Of a DNA stretch of 64,000 nt, positions 1 to 7,690 are shown one piece after another; the first letter of the stretch is position 1, and every line of letters starts with the position of its first letter. The notes beneath the pieces were generated by a model. The model was not told where the DNA came from. It searched no databases and saw only the letters and a list, made by a program, of their open reading frames with translations. Source of the stretch: Peribacillus glennii (GTDB lineage: Bacteria > Bacillota > Bacilli > Bacillales > DSM-1321). A program made the translations under genes and the position numbers. Location of the stretch: the NCBI RefSeq assembly GCF_003429105.1, contig NZ_QVTD01000024.1, positions 1 to 64,000 of the forward strand. Reading direction: 5' to 3'.

Positions 1-1
1 A

Positions 2-349
2 ACCGAAATCACTTTCGCTGAATTCGATAAGAAGTACACGAAGGATTCACAGGAGAAACAATGGCCAGTCGGTCTATTCGAATTTAAGAATGGTACAAAG
101 ATCAACGCCGACTTACTTTTCTACTCTGCTAGCGACATTTTCGATTACGCTTCCGTTATTGTTTACGAAGGTAAAATCGCACATATGCAGCTTGAGACGG
201 TTAACTCAATCGATGAAATAGAGAAAGGACTCGGTATTTCATTTTCGGATGATGTTATCGTTGATCCAAACAGAGTAGGTTTCGATATTATCTTTAACGA
301 AAAATTCAAAGATGAAAATATCGCTAGATTTCCGAATGAATGGAATTAA
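2..349 (+). CDS. Hypothetical protein, 3' part only (mobile element)
   Basis: The reading frame is open from the window edge to TAA and gives the last 115 residues of a protein whose start lies outside the window. The fragment is acidic and mixed alpha/beta in character. It has no membrane segment, cysteine pair or motif I recognise. A good intrinsic terminator follows directly. Its position with other small unrecognised genes to the left of a broken integrase suggests it is cargo of the element integrated at selC. No function can be assigned. Confidence 0.6.
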   Translation, partial: TEITFAEFDKKYTKDSQEKQWPVGLFEFKNGTKINADLLFYSASDIFDYASVIVYEGKIAHMQLETVNSIDEIEKGLGISFSDDVIVDPNRVGFDIIFNEKFKDENIARFPNEWN

Positions 350-353
350 AGAG

Positions 354-385
354 CGCCCTGGCCGCTATGGTCAAGGCGTTTTTTT
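354..385 (+). terminator. Intrinsic terminator
   Basis: A ten-pair stem (CGCCCTGGCC with GGTCAAGGCG, allowing G-U pairs) has a GCTAT loop and is followed by seven T residues. It ends the transcript of the partial gene at the window edge. Confidence 0.8.
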
Positions 386-728
386 GGGGGGACATATAAA
401 AAGGGGCTGCCTTTGATGACAGTCCCTTTAATCTTTGCTGGAAAAACAAATTACAATTGAAAGAAGCCCAATAATCAGGGACTCCTAATTATCAGGCTTC
501 TTTCTTCGCCATCGTAAAGGAGGAGAATGGCGGGTATGCGGGTTTCGGCTTAATTTATAATATGTACAAGCTTGCGAAGTGACAGCCTTTTTTAAAAGCA
601 TTTATCGAATTGATGAAAAGGCACATTTTTAAGTAGGACAAACTCTTTACCCTGTCCCTTTAAACGGGTTGTACATAGTATGAAATTGTAAGATAGCTTT
701 TCCACTAACACATAAAGGAGGAGACAAT
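386..728. other. Gene-poor stretch before the YjcZ-like gene
   Basis: No convincing gene. A second terminator-like inverted repeat (AAGGGGCTG...CAGTCCCTTT) lies near 400-433 and is followed by the words AATCTTTGCTG, which recur at about 889-900 just after the YjcZ-like gene. Near 519-590 an AAAGGAGGAG sequence precedes a tiny glycine-rich frame (GGYAGFGLI). This resembles the start of a YjcZ-type peptide but ends after about 20 codons. It may be a decayed relative of the next gene. Confidence 0.4.
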
Positions 729-839
729 ATGGGCGAATACACTGGCGGTGGCCACGGCGGCCAATTTGCTTTTATCCTTGTAATCTTCGTATTATTGGTG
801 ATTATTGGCTGTTCAGGATTTTGTGGCGGCGGTTATTAA
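729..839 (+). CDS. YjcZ family small sporulation protein
   Basis: A 36-residue protein, too short for most gene callers. It starts with a Gly/His-rich stretch (residues 5-11). A single hydrophobic helix (about 13-27) follows and the tail is CSGFCGGGY. This layout, a glycine-rich head, one membrane helix and a C/G-rich end, is that of the YjcZ (sporulation membrane peptide) family in Bacillaceae. A strong AAGGAGGAG ribosome site sits at the right distance from the ATG. The role of the family is not well defined; expression during sporulation is known for relatives. Confidence 0.8.
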   Translation: MGEYTGGGHGGQFAFILVIFVLLVIIGCSGFCGGGY

Positions 840-859
840 TCAATAGTTTTTAGACATTT

Positions 860-892
860 AAAAAGGACTCTCTCATGTGGAGGGTCCTTAAT
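860..892 (+). terminator. Terminator-like inverted repeat
   Basis: AAGGACTCTC and GAGGGTCCTT flank a short ATGTG loop just after the YjcZ-like gene. The same layout, followed by the same AATCTTTGCTG words, occurs near 400-450. The T-tract is poor, so termination is only moderately likely. Confidence 0.45.
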
Positions 893-1006
893 CTTTGCTG
901 AAAAATCTAAATATACCCTTGCGTGTTTTTTTCTCTTCACAGCTGCAGCATTCGTCATCGATAAATTCTTATTCTGGACCAATGTTTTATATTGGCTCAA
1001 TACATT

Positions 1007-1177
1007 TTAAAACGGCAAATCGTCAAGCACCGGCCGCAGTTGGCGCACAATCTCCGTTATATCGTTGGTTCCATCGTATGTAACTTTCGCCAGCTCGTAC
1101 TCTGCCATATTAAAACCATCAACCAGGCGAATCTCTTTCAGCCACTCATAAGCAGCAAAGCCAGGACCGTTCCAATC
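1007..1177 (-). pseudogene. C-terminal remnant of an unrecognised protein
   Basis: On the minus strand a frame from a stop codon at 1178-1180 to TAA at 1007-1009 encodes 56 residues (DWNGPGFAAYEWLKEIR ... ELAKVTYDGTNDITEIVRQL ... LDDLPF). There is no start codon near its beginning and no ribosome site. The composition is that of a real protein rather than a chance frame. I read it as the tail of a decayed phage or mobile-element gene. Function unknown. Confidence 0.35.
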
Positions 1178-1250
1178 TTATAAGCACGAAACCGTAATAT
1201 GTTGTCAACAAAAAAAGGCGGTCTTATGGATCGCCTTTTTTATATCGATA

Positions 1251-1574
1251 TTAAATTGCTTCGGAGTATGTAGAGATTATTCCGCGTGAGCTTAGTTCGG
1301 ACTGGGCCGCGCTGTCCGCAGGCTTATATCCTTTTTCGAGCAGATCTTTTACGTAAATCTTGTTATAAACGAATGAGAAAATAATACCTGGGATCCATGC
1401 GCCGAATCCTAATGTGAAAACTCCGACCACTGACGCCATAATAAACATGATGATTGCCCACTTTAAATCGCCTCTGAATAGAGCTGGGAAAAATCCGAAG
1501 AAGAACGTCGTCCAGCTAAAGCCAAGCTTAACTTCTTTTACAACGCCAGCTTCATTTTTTAATTTAACGTGCAT
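1251..1574 (-). CDS. Small membrane protein, HrgC/DUF2628-like
   Basis: 107 residues. A charged N-terminus (1-20) is followed by the pattern LGFSWTTFFFGFFPALFRGD, which is typical of the HrgC/DUF2628-type small integral membrane proteins. Three hydrophobic segments follow (about 20-33, 39-55, 58-72). The C-terminal 35 residues are polar and contain LLEKGYKPAD, a motif common at the end of this family. A good CCTCC (minus-strand GGAGG) site precedes the start. The gene is transcribed toward the left. Molecular function of the family is not established. Confidence 0.65.
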   Translation of the reverse strand: MHVKLKNEAGVVKEVKLGFSWTTFFFGFFPALFRGDLKWAIIMFIMASVVGVFTLGFGAWIPGIIFSFVYNKIYVKDLLEKGYKPADSAAQSELSSRGIISTYSEAI

Positions 1575-1864
1575 ATTGTCACCTCCTTATTACCTAATTT
1601 TACCACATACATCGAATAAATTGTGTAAGAATTTTCGATATTTTACAAAAATAAAAAGACATCGGTTTTCTTATAAGTAGTTCCGATATCGTGGAGAAAA
1701 TGTAAAAAAACAGGTGAAATAACATACTAAAACACAGTATATTTAGCACTATAAATAACAGTTTAATATACAAGCGTTATGTTTTCATATTGTCTTGTTC
1801 AACTAAAGCACCGTTTGTTAAATAAGTCAATTCCTCTTAAAGTACAAATCCCAACACCCAAACA

Positions 1865-2179
1865 CTATATATTCATATAACGAATAATTGCGGATGTTCC
1901 TAGAGCTACAATGCAAAACACTAATGCTAAGTAGTTATGTCCCAAGCTAAACAGTACATAGCTCGCTAGCGAAAGTATAGCTAACTCCAAGAATAGCTTA
2001 TAAAATCCTTCAAGTTGGTAAGGTGCTGCTGGCGAACCCCATAGTGCCCAAATAACCGCTACCATTACGGGAACTCCAATAGCTCCAATAATGTTGCCAT
2101 AACGGAAACCCCAGAAGCCAAATATGATGAGAGCTAGTATTTCACAAACAAATCTAATTGCCATTATTAAGAGAGTCAT
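1865..2179 (-). CDS. yrdB: YrdB family membrane protein (DUF2568)
   Basis: 104 residues, almost entirely four hydrophobic helices with short loops. The motif FGFWGF near residue 20, the GVPVMVAVIWALWGSP stretch at about 36-51 and the LELAILSLA segment are features of the YrdB/DUF2568 family. Family members are predicted four-helix inner membrane proteins without known activity. The start has an AGGGAAGAAAAAAG sequence upstream on the minus strand. It lies in the left accessory region among unrelated small genes. Confidence is good for the family and nil for a role. Confidence 0.7.
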   Translation of the reverse strand: MTLLIMAIRFVCEILALIIFGFWGFRYGNIIGAIGVPVMVAVIWALWGSPAAPYQLEGFYKLFLELAILSLASYVLFSLGHNYLALVFCIVALGTSAIIRYMNI

Positions 2180-2485
2180 TCTTTTTTCTTCCCTTCATCA
2201 CTAACAATCTACTTGATAAATTTTGTTCCATAATCCGTTATTTTAGGAATCACGAAAAAAGGATATTTAACTCTTGCCCATTAGTAACTAGAGGGCAGTT
2301 TAAGAAAACTATTTCTCAATCTCTATTATTATTTTAACATAAAATTACAATTACATACTTGGATTATGATAATCACCATAGCAAATAGCATGCAAATTAA
2401 CATAATCATTAGCACGTTGAATTAAATATAACATAATCGAACTAGTGTTCGTAATATAAATTTAAACATTTTGCGGAGGGCTATC
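2180..2485. other. AT-rich intergenic region
   Basis: About 300 bases, strongly AT-rich, without a coding frame that looks real. It separates the minus-strand yrdB-like gene from the plus-strand run of element genes and presumably holds their promoters. I see no clear terminator or operator. Confidence 0.4.
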
Positions 2486-2764
2486 ATGAGCGACGATAAA
2501 ATGGAACGCATTGAGCGCGTCAGATTCTACGAGTTTCGAGACGATAAAACCGGTGAGCCAATCGATTTCATCGTTTTACGAAAAGGTGAGAATCCGATGA
2601 AGGTCGCTAAAAGTTGGGGATTAAAGTGCCAGATACATCGCTTTACGACTTGGAATCCGGAGCTGGGGGCGAAGATTCATTACTGGTATAACCGTAATAG
2701 TAAAAAGAGGCGAAAAAGTTGGCGTGCTCGCTTCGTCAAGGCTTACAAAGCTTTTAGAGAATAA
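2486..2764 (+). CDS. Hypothetical basic protein of the mobile element
   Basis: 92 residues. The ATG at 2486 is preferred because GCGGAGGGC lies eight bases before it. An in-frame TTG 15 bases further upstream overlaps that ribosome site. The first half contains an acidic strand-like stretch ending in FIVLRKGENPMKVAKSWGL. The C-terminal third is very basic (RNSKKRRKSWRARFVKAYKAF), as in nucleic-acid-binding phage proteins. I do not recognise the family. Confidence 0.55.
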   Translation: MSDDKMERIERVRFYEFRDDKTGEPIDFIVLRKGENPMKVAKSWGLKCQIHRFTTWNPELGAKIHYWYNRNSKKRRKSWRARFVKAYKAFRE

Positions 2765-3103
2765 ACGAGAGGTCGTCCGGAATGTCGCGCGGCTTTTTTT
2801 TGCAGAAATTAAACCAGTTTGCGGAGGGTCGGGCGAATATCTTATGTGAACGACCCACATCGGAAAGTTTCAGCGATTAATACAGTATAGGGTGTCCGAA
2901 CTGATGCCACCGTAGGCACGAAATTCTGGACAAACTGCGCGAAAGTCCAACCTGGTGCCTATTATTAAGTAAGGGCGGAAAAAAGTTTCGGAGAAAGTGT
3001 CCGAAATCTAAAATTCGTGCGGCATAAAGAGTAGGGTGCGCGGTTTTCGATTCTTGCGCCTATTATAAAGTGTAGGGCAAAAAATACATAGGGAGAGATA
3101 TTA
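2765..3103. repeat. Noncoding region with two promoter-like direct repeats
   Basis: No gene. Two related 24-base words end in CCTATTAT(T/A)AAGT(A/G)(A/T)AGGGC, at 2953-2976 and 3055-3078. The second lies just before the gene at 3104, so they may be promoters of element genes. TGTCC and GGACAAAC words, seen again as palindromes at 4010 and 4193, occur around 2890 and 2933. A hairpin TTTCGGA-GAAAG-TGTCCGAAA sits near 2985-3006. Confidence 0.5.
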
Positions 3104-3421
3104 ATGGAGTTCAATTTTGCAAGTTGCGAGGACAAATTTTATCTAATTTACCAAAAGGATACAAAACGTACAGATGTCGCTTTTGCCTCTAATAGGACAG
3201 AACTGCTTGCTCGCTTTGTTGAAGAAATTGAAATTATACGAGAAATCGAGGTAAGCGAAGAACTAATAACTATGTATAACGATGCGATAACAAAAGTAAA
3301 TGAAACTGTAACCAAATTTGATGAAGAGTGGATGAATGAATACGCATACGAGCAGGCAAATGAAACGATAGTCGAAATGTTTATAAAAGCGTTTAAAGCC
3401 AGCGCCATAAACATTCACTAA
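3104..3421 (+). CDS. Hypothetical acidic protein of the mobile element
   Basis: 105 residues, strongly acidic, mostly helical by composition. An AGGGAGAGA ribosome site precedes the ATG. A clean intrinsic terminator follows the stop codon within five bases, so it is probably a single-gene transcript from the promoter-like repeat at 3055-3078. No motif recognised. Confidence 0.55.
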   Translation: MEFNFASCEDKFYLIYQKDTKRTDVAFASNRTELLARFVEEIEIIREIEVSEELITMYNDAITKVNETVTKFDEEWMNEYAYEQANETIVEMFIKAFKASAINIH

Positions 3422-3425
3422 ATAA

Positions 3426-3452
3426 GAGCCCGGCTCCGGTCGGGCTTTTAAA
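3426..3452 (+). terminator. Intrinsic terminator
   Basis: AGCCCGGCTCCGGTCGGGCT folds into a GC-rich stem followed by TTTT. It directly follows the stop codon of the gene at 3104. Confidence 0.8.
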
Positions 3453-3474
3453 AATATCCGAAGGAGGAATTTCG

Positions 3475-3915
3475 ATGAAATACTCTCAAGAACAATTAAC
3501 GAAACATTTCGGCCACCCTGCCGGCTTTTCTCGCACGTCCAACACGCTTATCCGACTTTTCACACTGCTAGAAAGCTTTAACTCAGATACCGCAGGCCTC
3601 TATGCTTATCTCCGTTCCTGTCGCAACACAACCGACCCGAAAATGCAGGGCATCGTCTGGCGTTCCCCAGAATACTTGCAAGCTCAGTCGGGCCTTGGCC
3701 GGAAAGCATTCGATTCGAGACTCGCAGTTTTGAAGAAATACGGATTAGTAGATACGGTGAAATCTCCGGTAGTTGCGAACAAAGACTATTTCGTAGTGCT
3801 AGATCCGTTATCACGCGATGAGTTTATCACTAGGTATCCGGATCAGATAGATGCGTTTTTCACGGTAGTGGACGAGATTAACGATAGGACGGCAGCGGAC
3901 AGGGACAGGCGGTAG
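3475..3915 (+). CDS. Putative winged-helix protein of the mobile element, possibly truncated by an amber codon
   Basis: 146 residues to a TAG stop, with an AAGGAGGAA ribosome site. The middle (about 60-95) looks like a winged helix as found in DnaD-type or plasmid replication proteins (IVWRSPEYLQAQSGLGRKAF, then a wing). The frame stays open past the TAG for another 39 codons to TGA at 4033-4035, and that stretch (RLADEKLAADVQLAHLRRAA...) continues the helical character of the C-terminus. The TAG may therefore be a recent nonsense mutation, or the downstream part may be chance. A role in element replication or regulation is only a guess. Confidence 0.5.
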   Translation: MKYSQEQLTKHFGHPAGFSRTSNTLIRLFTLLESFNSDTAGLYAYLRSCRNTTDPKMQGIVWRSPEYLQAQSGLGRKAFDSRLAVLKKYGLVDTVKSPVVANKDYFVVLDPLSRDEFITRYPDQIDAFFTVVDEINDRTAADRDRR

Positions 3916-4009
3916 AGACTGGCGGATGAAAAACTAGCTGCCGATGTACAGCTTGCTCATTTAAGGCGGGCTGCAATGTCGAATGTCCCAAAAGGTAGTG
4001 ACGGTAGTA

Positions 4010-4207
4010 TGTCCAATACGGACAAACCTGTATGACCAAAAGGAACGAAGAGTAAGCAACTACGTATGTAAGCAACTCTTTATGTAAGCAATTAAAACAC
4101 TGCGCCAGATAAATCTGTTGCTATGACGATAATAACCATTAATATCTTATCGTAAAAGAATCTTATGAAATAAGAAAGAAAGACAAGCCGACTGTCCATT
4201 TCGGACA
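4010..4207. repeat. Two TGTCC-N5-GGACA palindromes
   Basis: Identical half-sites form 15-base palindromes at 4010-4024 (spacer AATAC) and 4193-4207 (spacer ATTTC), both followed by AAC. The same words occur unpaired near 2890-2940. They flank the noncoding stretch after the putative winged-helix gene and could be operators or iterons of the element. Confidence 0.5.
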
Positions 4208-4254
4208 AACGAAACTGCGAATGAAAAAGGAAAAATAATTAAGGAGGGGAGCGC

Positions 4255-4596
4255 GTAGATTCAGCCTATATAATTAACGGCATTGAATTTAATACTACAA
4301 ATAGTCGCGGAGTTGTTTTCTATGGAGAACTTTACAAACGGAAGATAAATCGGGATAGAAATGCTTATTTAGAGGTTTGGGGTCCGGATAATAACCTGTT
4401 CTTAGAAACTACTACGTTATCAAACGAAACTTGGCGCAGATTCAAATGTGTAACACCGGAGGGAATAGAGTTCAAATTCGAAGGCAGGCTCCGGGAATTC
4501 CATAAGCTATACGGAATTATGGAAACTGAAATAGAGGAATCATCGAGAAAGCGAAAGCCGACCAAGCAGGGGTGGCGTATTATTCGCGAAAGGTAG
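4255..4596 (+). pseudogene. Hypothetical element protein without a normal start codon
   Basis: A frame of 113 codons ending in TAG. An AAGGAGGGG ribosome site at 4241-4249 is positioned for a start at 4255, but the codon there is GTA, followed by GAT. A single change from GTG to GTA would explain this. The next usable in-frame start codons are far inside. The product (EFNTTNSRGVVFYGELYKRK..., then TLSNETWRRFKCVTPEGIEF) looks like a genuine beta-rich protein. It is either inactive or started poorly from GTA or ATT. Ten bases separate it from the next gene. Confidence 0.45.
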
Positions 4597-4605
4597 GGGT
4601 GGGCG

Positions 4606-5250
4606 ATGAATGAGAAAGTAGTATATAGGCAGCCAGGCGAAGGCGCCATCTTATTCGCCTACCAATTTATCGACGGACTCACTAAGGCGGAATTCTTTCC
4701 GGTAATCCAGCAGGTCATAAACGGCCAGCTGCACAACGTCGTGGACAAGCGTATAAAACGGTGTGACTACTGCGGCTATTTTTGGAGAGATATTTCACTT
4801 CGGAACAATAAACGGAAGTGCAGCGCTGATTGCGAACGTAGTCTCAAAACCTTGCAAAAACGCGAGCAGCGCGCGCTCAAGGAATTGTTGAATCCAAAGC
4901 CTAAAAAAGCACCGGACATGTACACATATTACGCCGATCATTTGGAATATCCGTATTTTCTGAGTGAACAATACATGCTGAAGCGTTCTTATAGATTCGA
5001 AAGGCCAAAGGCTCCAGACAAACTTGCGCAGATTGATGCAGCAGAGCAACGCGGATATAAACGGAAAAGCAAAGCTACTCCGACTGACGGTAGTGATACG
5101 GTTTATATAAAAGGGATAAGTCACAAACATAGGTATGGCGAGGTTGAGGCCTCGCAACTTGAAGAAGGTTATTTTGAGCGGAAGTATTCGGAAAGACATC
5201 AGAAGCTAGAGCGCTGGCGGGCTGAGAATTTTAAACTAGCGACAAAATAA
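4606..5250 (+). CDS. Putative zinc-ribbon protein of the mobile element
   Basis: 214 residues, with AGGGGTGGG before the ATG. The N-terminal 45 residues are mixed. A C-D-Y-C pair at about 53-56, followed by C at about 73 and C at 77 (KRCDYCGYFW...KRKCSADCERSL), forms a likely zinc-binding knuckle like those of phage and ICE proteins that carry an SGR-type or RRxxC Zn module. The rest is basic and helical. No catalytic motif is visible. A nucleic-acid-binding role is inferred only. Confidence 0.5.
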   Translation: MNEKVVYRQPGEGAILFAYQFIDGLTKAEFFPVIQQVINGQLHNVVDKRIKRCDYCGYFWRDISLRNNKRKCSADCERSLKTLQKREQRALKELLNPKPKKAPDMYTYYADHLEYPYFLSEQYMLKRSYRFERPKAPDKLAQIDAAEQRGYKRKSKATPTDGSDTVYIKGISHKHRYGEVEASQLEEGYFERKYSERHQKLERWRAENFKLATK

Positions 5251-5263
5251 TCATATATAGGAA

Positions 5264-5291
5264 ACGACCGCGACAGGTCGTGTATTTTTTT
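5264..5291 (+). terminator. Intrinsic terminator
   Basis: CGACC and GGTCG around a six-base loop, then TGTATTTTTTT. It closes the transcript of the zinc-ribbon gene. Confidence 0.65.
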
Positions 5292-5324
5292 GCGGTCAAA
5301 CGGAATAAAAAGGAGGTTTTGCAA

Positions 5325-5540
5325 ATGGACGCAACTAAAGCGAAGGGCATTCGTTACTATTTGGAAGAGTTGCAGGAGAAATTCGCTCGGAGAATCGGCG
5401 TTTCATCTTCGACCATTTGTGCTGTGGAACAAGGCCAGCGAGACATCACTGATAAAATTCGCGCTAAGCTAGTCCGGATTGAGGCCGGCTTGGCAGACGA
5501 CTTCTTTGTTTTTTATGAAAAATTCAAAAGAATAACATAA
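5325..5540 (+). CDS. XRE-family helix-turn-helix regulator
   Basis: 71 residues. The ATG at 5325 follows AAGGAGG by seven bases and is preferred over a GTG-type frame start 45 bases upstream. Residues 10-50 (YYLEELQEKFARRIGVSSSTICAVEQGQRDI) match the XRE/Cro helix-turn-helix, with the recognition helix at SSSTICAVEQG. It is short, without a sensing domain, as for phage or ICE Cro-like regulators. It probably controls element genes; the TGTCC palindromes are candidate sites but nothing in the sequence proves it. Confidence 0.7.
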   Translation: MDATKAKGIRYYLEELQEKFARRIGVSSSTICAVEQGQRDITDKIRAKLVRIEAGLADDFFVFYEKFKRIT

Positions 5541-5605
5541 ATACCCATTTTAATTGTAGGTCAACTCGTCAGAATAATCAAGTCTAAAAATAAGGAGTGT
5601 CAATT

Positions 5606-5860
5606 ATGAATGATGAGTTTCTAACTTTTTTCTGCAGCGCCTATGCTGACATCGTTTATACTACCAACTTTCACCAATATGAAAATATGTCCGCGGAGTC
5701 GCAGCAAAAGTGGAAAAAGAAGATGGCGATTTTAGTTTGTAAAGAGTACGAGCCAAGGAAGAACTTTGATTTTCCAATGGCTGATATTGTTGAGTTCGTC
5801 AGCGTAGTTATCGAGAGTATTCGAGAGCGCCTGGTAGATAGCGAGGACGAGCTGACGTGA
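5606..5860 (+). CDS. Hypothetical protein, mobile element
   Basis: 84 residues. ATG at 5606 has AAGGAGTG nine bases upstream. A helical acidic protein (FLTFFCSAYADIVYTTN..., ADIVEFVSVVIESIRERL). Its stop codon overlaps the GTG start of the next gene (GTGA), so the two are translationally coupled. No family recognised. Confidence 0.55.
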   Translation: MNDEFLTFFCSAYADIVYTTNFHQYENMSAESQQKWKKKMAILVCKEYEPRKNFDFPMADIVEFVSVVIESIRERLVDSEDELT

Positions 5861-6183
5861 CCGAACTTCAGAGATTTATAGAGAAAACTTGCGCCACTTA
5901 CGGCGGAAACGGCCAGTGTCTCCTTGATCGGCCATGTATTTACTTCAAAGGCTCCGGGCGTTGCTCCTATGCGGAAAATGCCGTGATACCTGGCGACGCC
6001 AAGATTGAGCGCAAATACAGGCTCGAAAGAGGCGCTAAGCTGGCCGGTGATTATTGCGAAAGCTGCCAGTCGCCATACAAGCGAAAAAGCAATCGGCAAA
6101 AGTATTGTCCGCCTTGCTCAAAGGAAGAGGAACGAAAAAAGAAAAACTATCGAAATCGCAAATACAGAATGACGGTTTCGTAG
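5857..6183 (+). CDS. Cysteine-rich VLP-type protein of integrative elements
   Basis: 108 residues, GTG start overlapping the preceding stop. An N-terminal C-x-8-C-x-5-C-x-7-C cluster (CATYGGNGQCLLDRPC...GRC) is followed by NAVIPGD and then a second CxxC...CxxC module (CESCQSPYKRKSNRQKYCPPC) and a basic tail. This arrangement fits the cysteine-rich VLP domain proteins of Firmicutes conjugative elements. It likely binds zinc and perhaps nucleic acid. It is the best single sign that the left region derives from an integrative element. Family match from memory. Confidence 0.6.
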   Translation: MTELQRFIEKTCATYGGNGQCLLDRPCIYFKGSGRCSYAENAVIPGDAKIERKYRLERGAKLAGDYCESCQSPYKRKSNRQKYCPPCSKEEERKKKNYRNRKYRMTVS

Positions 6184-6267
6184 CAAAAACAGCGATTTTA
6201 ACCGTGCCAGCTCTCGATTCTAGCGTTGTAGCAGAGTCGGCAAGGGGTCAATAAGGTTTTTATACTA

Positions 6268-6292
6268 GACGGCTTCTAAACCGTCATTTTTC
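6268..6292 (+). terminator. Intrinsic terminator
   Basis: GACGG and CCGTC around CTTCTAAA, then ATTTTT. It sits between the cysteine-rich gene and the small gene at 6305. Confidence 0.7.
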
Positions 6293-6304
6293 GGGGGGAT
6301 AACG

Positions 6305-6540
6305 ATGGAAAAACAAATTACTATGTCTTATACAGAATACCAATTAATTGAACAAGCGATAAAGAAAGGCGAACAAGCCAGCCTTATTTCGACTGAATTA
6401 GAAGAATCATTTCTTGCTGTATTAAGTTACTTCAAGACGAGTTCATAGCGATCACAAAAGGGCAAGAGTCACAGGTCTTCCGTACTATTAACGACAAATT
6501 GTTTGATCAGGAGGCGAGTCCAATGCTAGACCGTTTGAAA
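6305..6540 (+). pseudogene. Small element gene with a frameshift
   Basis: A GGGGGGATAACG site precedes an ATG whose frame gives 47 residues (MEKQITMSYTEYQLIEQAIK...) to TAG at 6446-6448. In another frame the sequence continues as QDEFIAITKGQESQVFRTIN and further to about 6540, so the original protein was probably near 80 residues or longer. The end appears to be joined to the truncated 3' end of the integrase gene coming from the other side, so it was trimmed by the same deletion. Function unknown. Confidence 0.45.
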
Positions 6541-7398
6541 GTTTTTTGTAAACTGAAGGGATCACCACCATTAAGAATATAAAACAATGCAGCAGTATGC
6601 TGGAAAGTATGTGGTGAAACTCTTTTACCTTTGATTCTTGCGACTTTACCGCAAACTGCGAGATTGTCTCGTACTGTTGCTTGACTTATAGACTGCCCTT
6701 CATAAGATAAGAATAAATAATGCTTTCGAATTCAGCAGTTTCAGTTATGTATTCATTGAGAATACGAACAGTTTTAGGTGATAATGGAACAGATCTAGCT
6801 ACACGAGTTTTTGTATCTGCTGCATCAAGTTTGATAATCCCATTCTTCATATCTAAATTCGTTCTTTTCAAATCAAAAAGTTCACTTACACGTACCATAG
6901 TATCAAGTAAAACAAATATTATAACCTTTGAACGAAAACCGACATAAGTGGAATCATCAATTGATGCCAATAATCTTTTAACCTCTTCAGGTGTGAACGC
7001 TTCGACAGTATCCATTGGCGATTTTACAGGCTTAAATCTACGATGTACCGGCTCGGTTATCCATCCCTTTTCCTCATAGCAATATCTCACAAACGCCCGC
7101 ATTGTCCTTACTCTAATATTCACCGTATTAGGTGCGAGTTCAAGGTCTTCAAGCATATATGCAATCCAGCCACAAAACATTTATATTGTCATTTCCTCGG
7201 CGTTTAATTCTGTTCAGCGTACCGCATAAAGTAATCATAATGAACGTAATACTCTTTAATTGTTCGGCGTGATAGTCCTTCAGCTGTCTTTAAAAACATA
7301 AACTGTTCGAACATTTCCGCCATGGTCATCCCTTCATGATGAATAATTTTGGCGTTTCCTTCTCGTTTAAACTTACGTTGCACACTATTTTTTCGCAT
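6541..7398 (-). pseudogene. Decayed tyrosine-recombinase integrase
   Basis: Read from 7398 leftward (AAGGGGGC ribosome site), the N-terminal SAM-like domain runs to a TAA at 7204. The protein resumes in another frame, with a further stop at about 7183, as the core-binding end and catalytic domain (LEDLELAPNTVNIRVRTMRAFVRYCYEE ... LLDTMVRVSELFDLKR, where R of VRVSEL is the first catalytic arginine). A third piece carries SPHTFQHTAALFYILNGGDP. The box normally H-x-x-R here reads HTFQHT, so the second arginine is glutamine. The GHxxxxT...Y segment is gone. The enzyme cannot be active. It lies next to the tRNA-Sec 3' end, as expected for a tRNA-integrating element. Confidence 0.85.
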
Positions 7399-7593
7399 AA
7401 AAATAGCCCCCTTCGGTTTTTTGAAGCGGACGGTTTTATACATCAGACCAACTCGGTTTTTATCGACGGTCTAGCACGGTCTTTCCTGAAACCGGCGCGA
7501 AACCGTTCGGGAAAATCGTTAATTTTACCGTTTAATAAACGAGTCAGATTTTTAATCATATTCAGCCCAAACCCTTGCAGCTGTAAGATTTTT

Positions 7594-7690
7594 TGGCGGG
7601 ACCGTGTGGGAATCGAACCCACCAGAGACGACACGCGCCTCTCACGCGGTTTTGAAGACCGAGGGGCGCACCAGCTACCCTTCCGACCCC
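7594..7690 (-). tRNA. selC: tRNA-Sec (anticodon TCA)
   Basis: 97 bases on the minus strand, including encoded CCA. The 5' strand GGGGTCGG pairs with CGGTCCC near the 3' end, G is the discriminator, the T arm is GTGGG-TTCGATT-CCCAC, and the anticodon loop TTCAAAA carries TCA, which reads UGA. A long GC-rich variable arm and total length close to 100 bases are the hallmarks of bacterial selenocysteine tRNA. It is charged with serine and converted by SelA using selenophosphate made by SelD; SelB delivers it to UGA codons with a SECIS. The broken integrase lies next to its 3' end, which was probably an attachment site. Confidence 0.95.

Noticed and set aside
1414-1680. Plus-strand ORF opposite the HrgC-like gene
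   Set aside because: It has no ribosome site and its sequence is the antisense of the membrane protein gene.
1-7500. Second copy of the selC 3' end marking the other element border
   Set aside because: No direct repeat of the T-arm and acceptor end (GGTTCGATTCCCAC) is present to the left in this window; the border must be outside.
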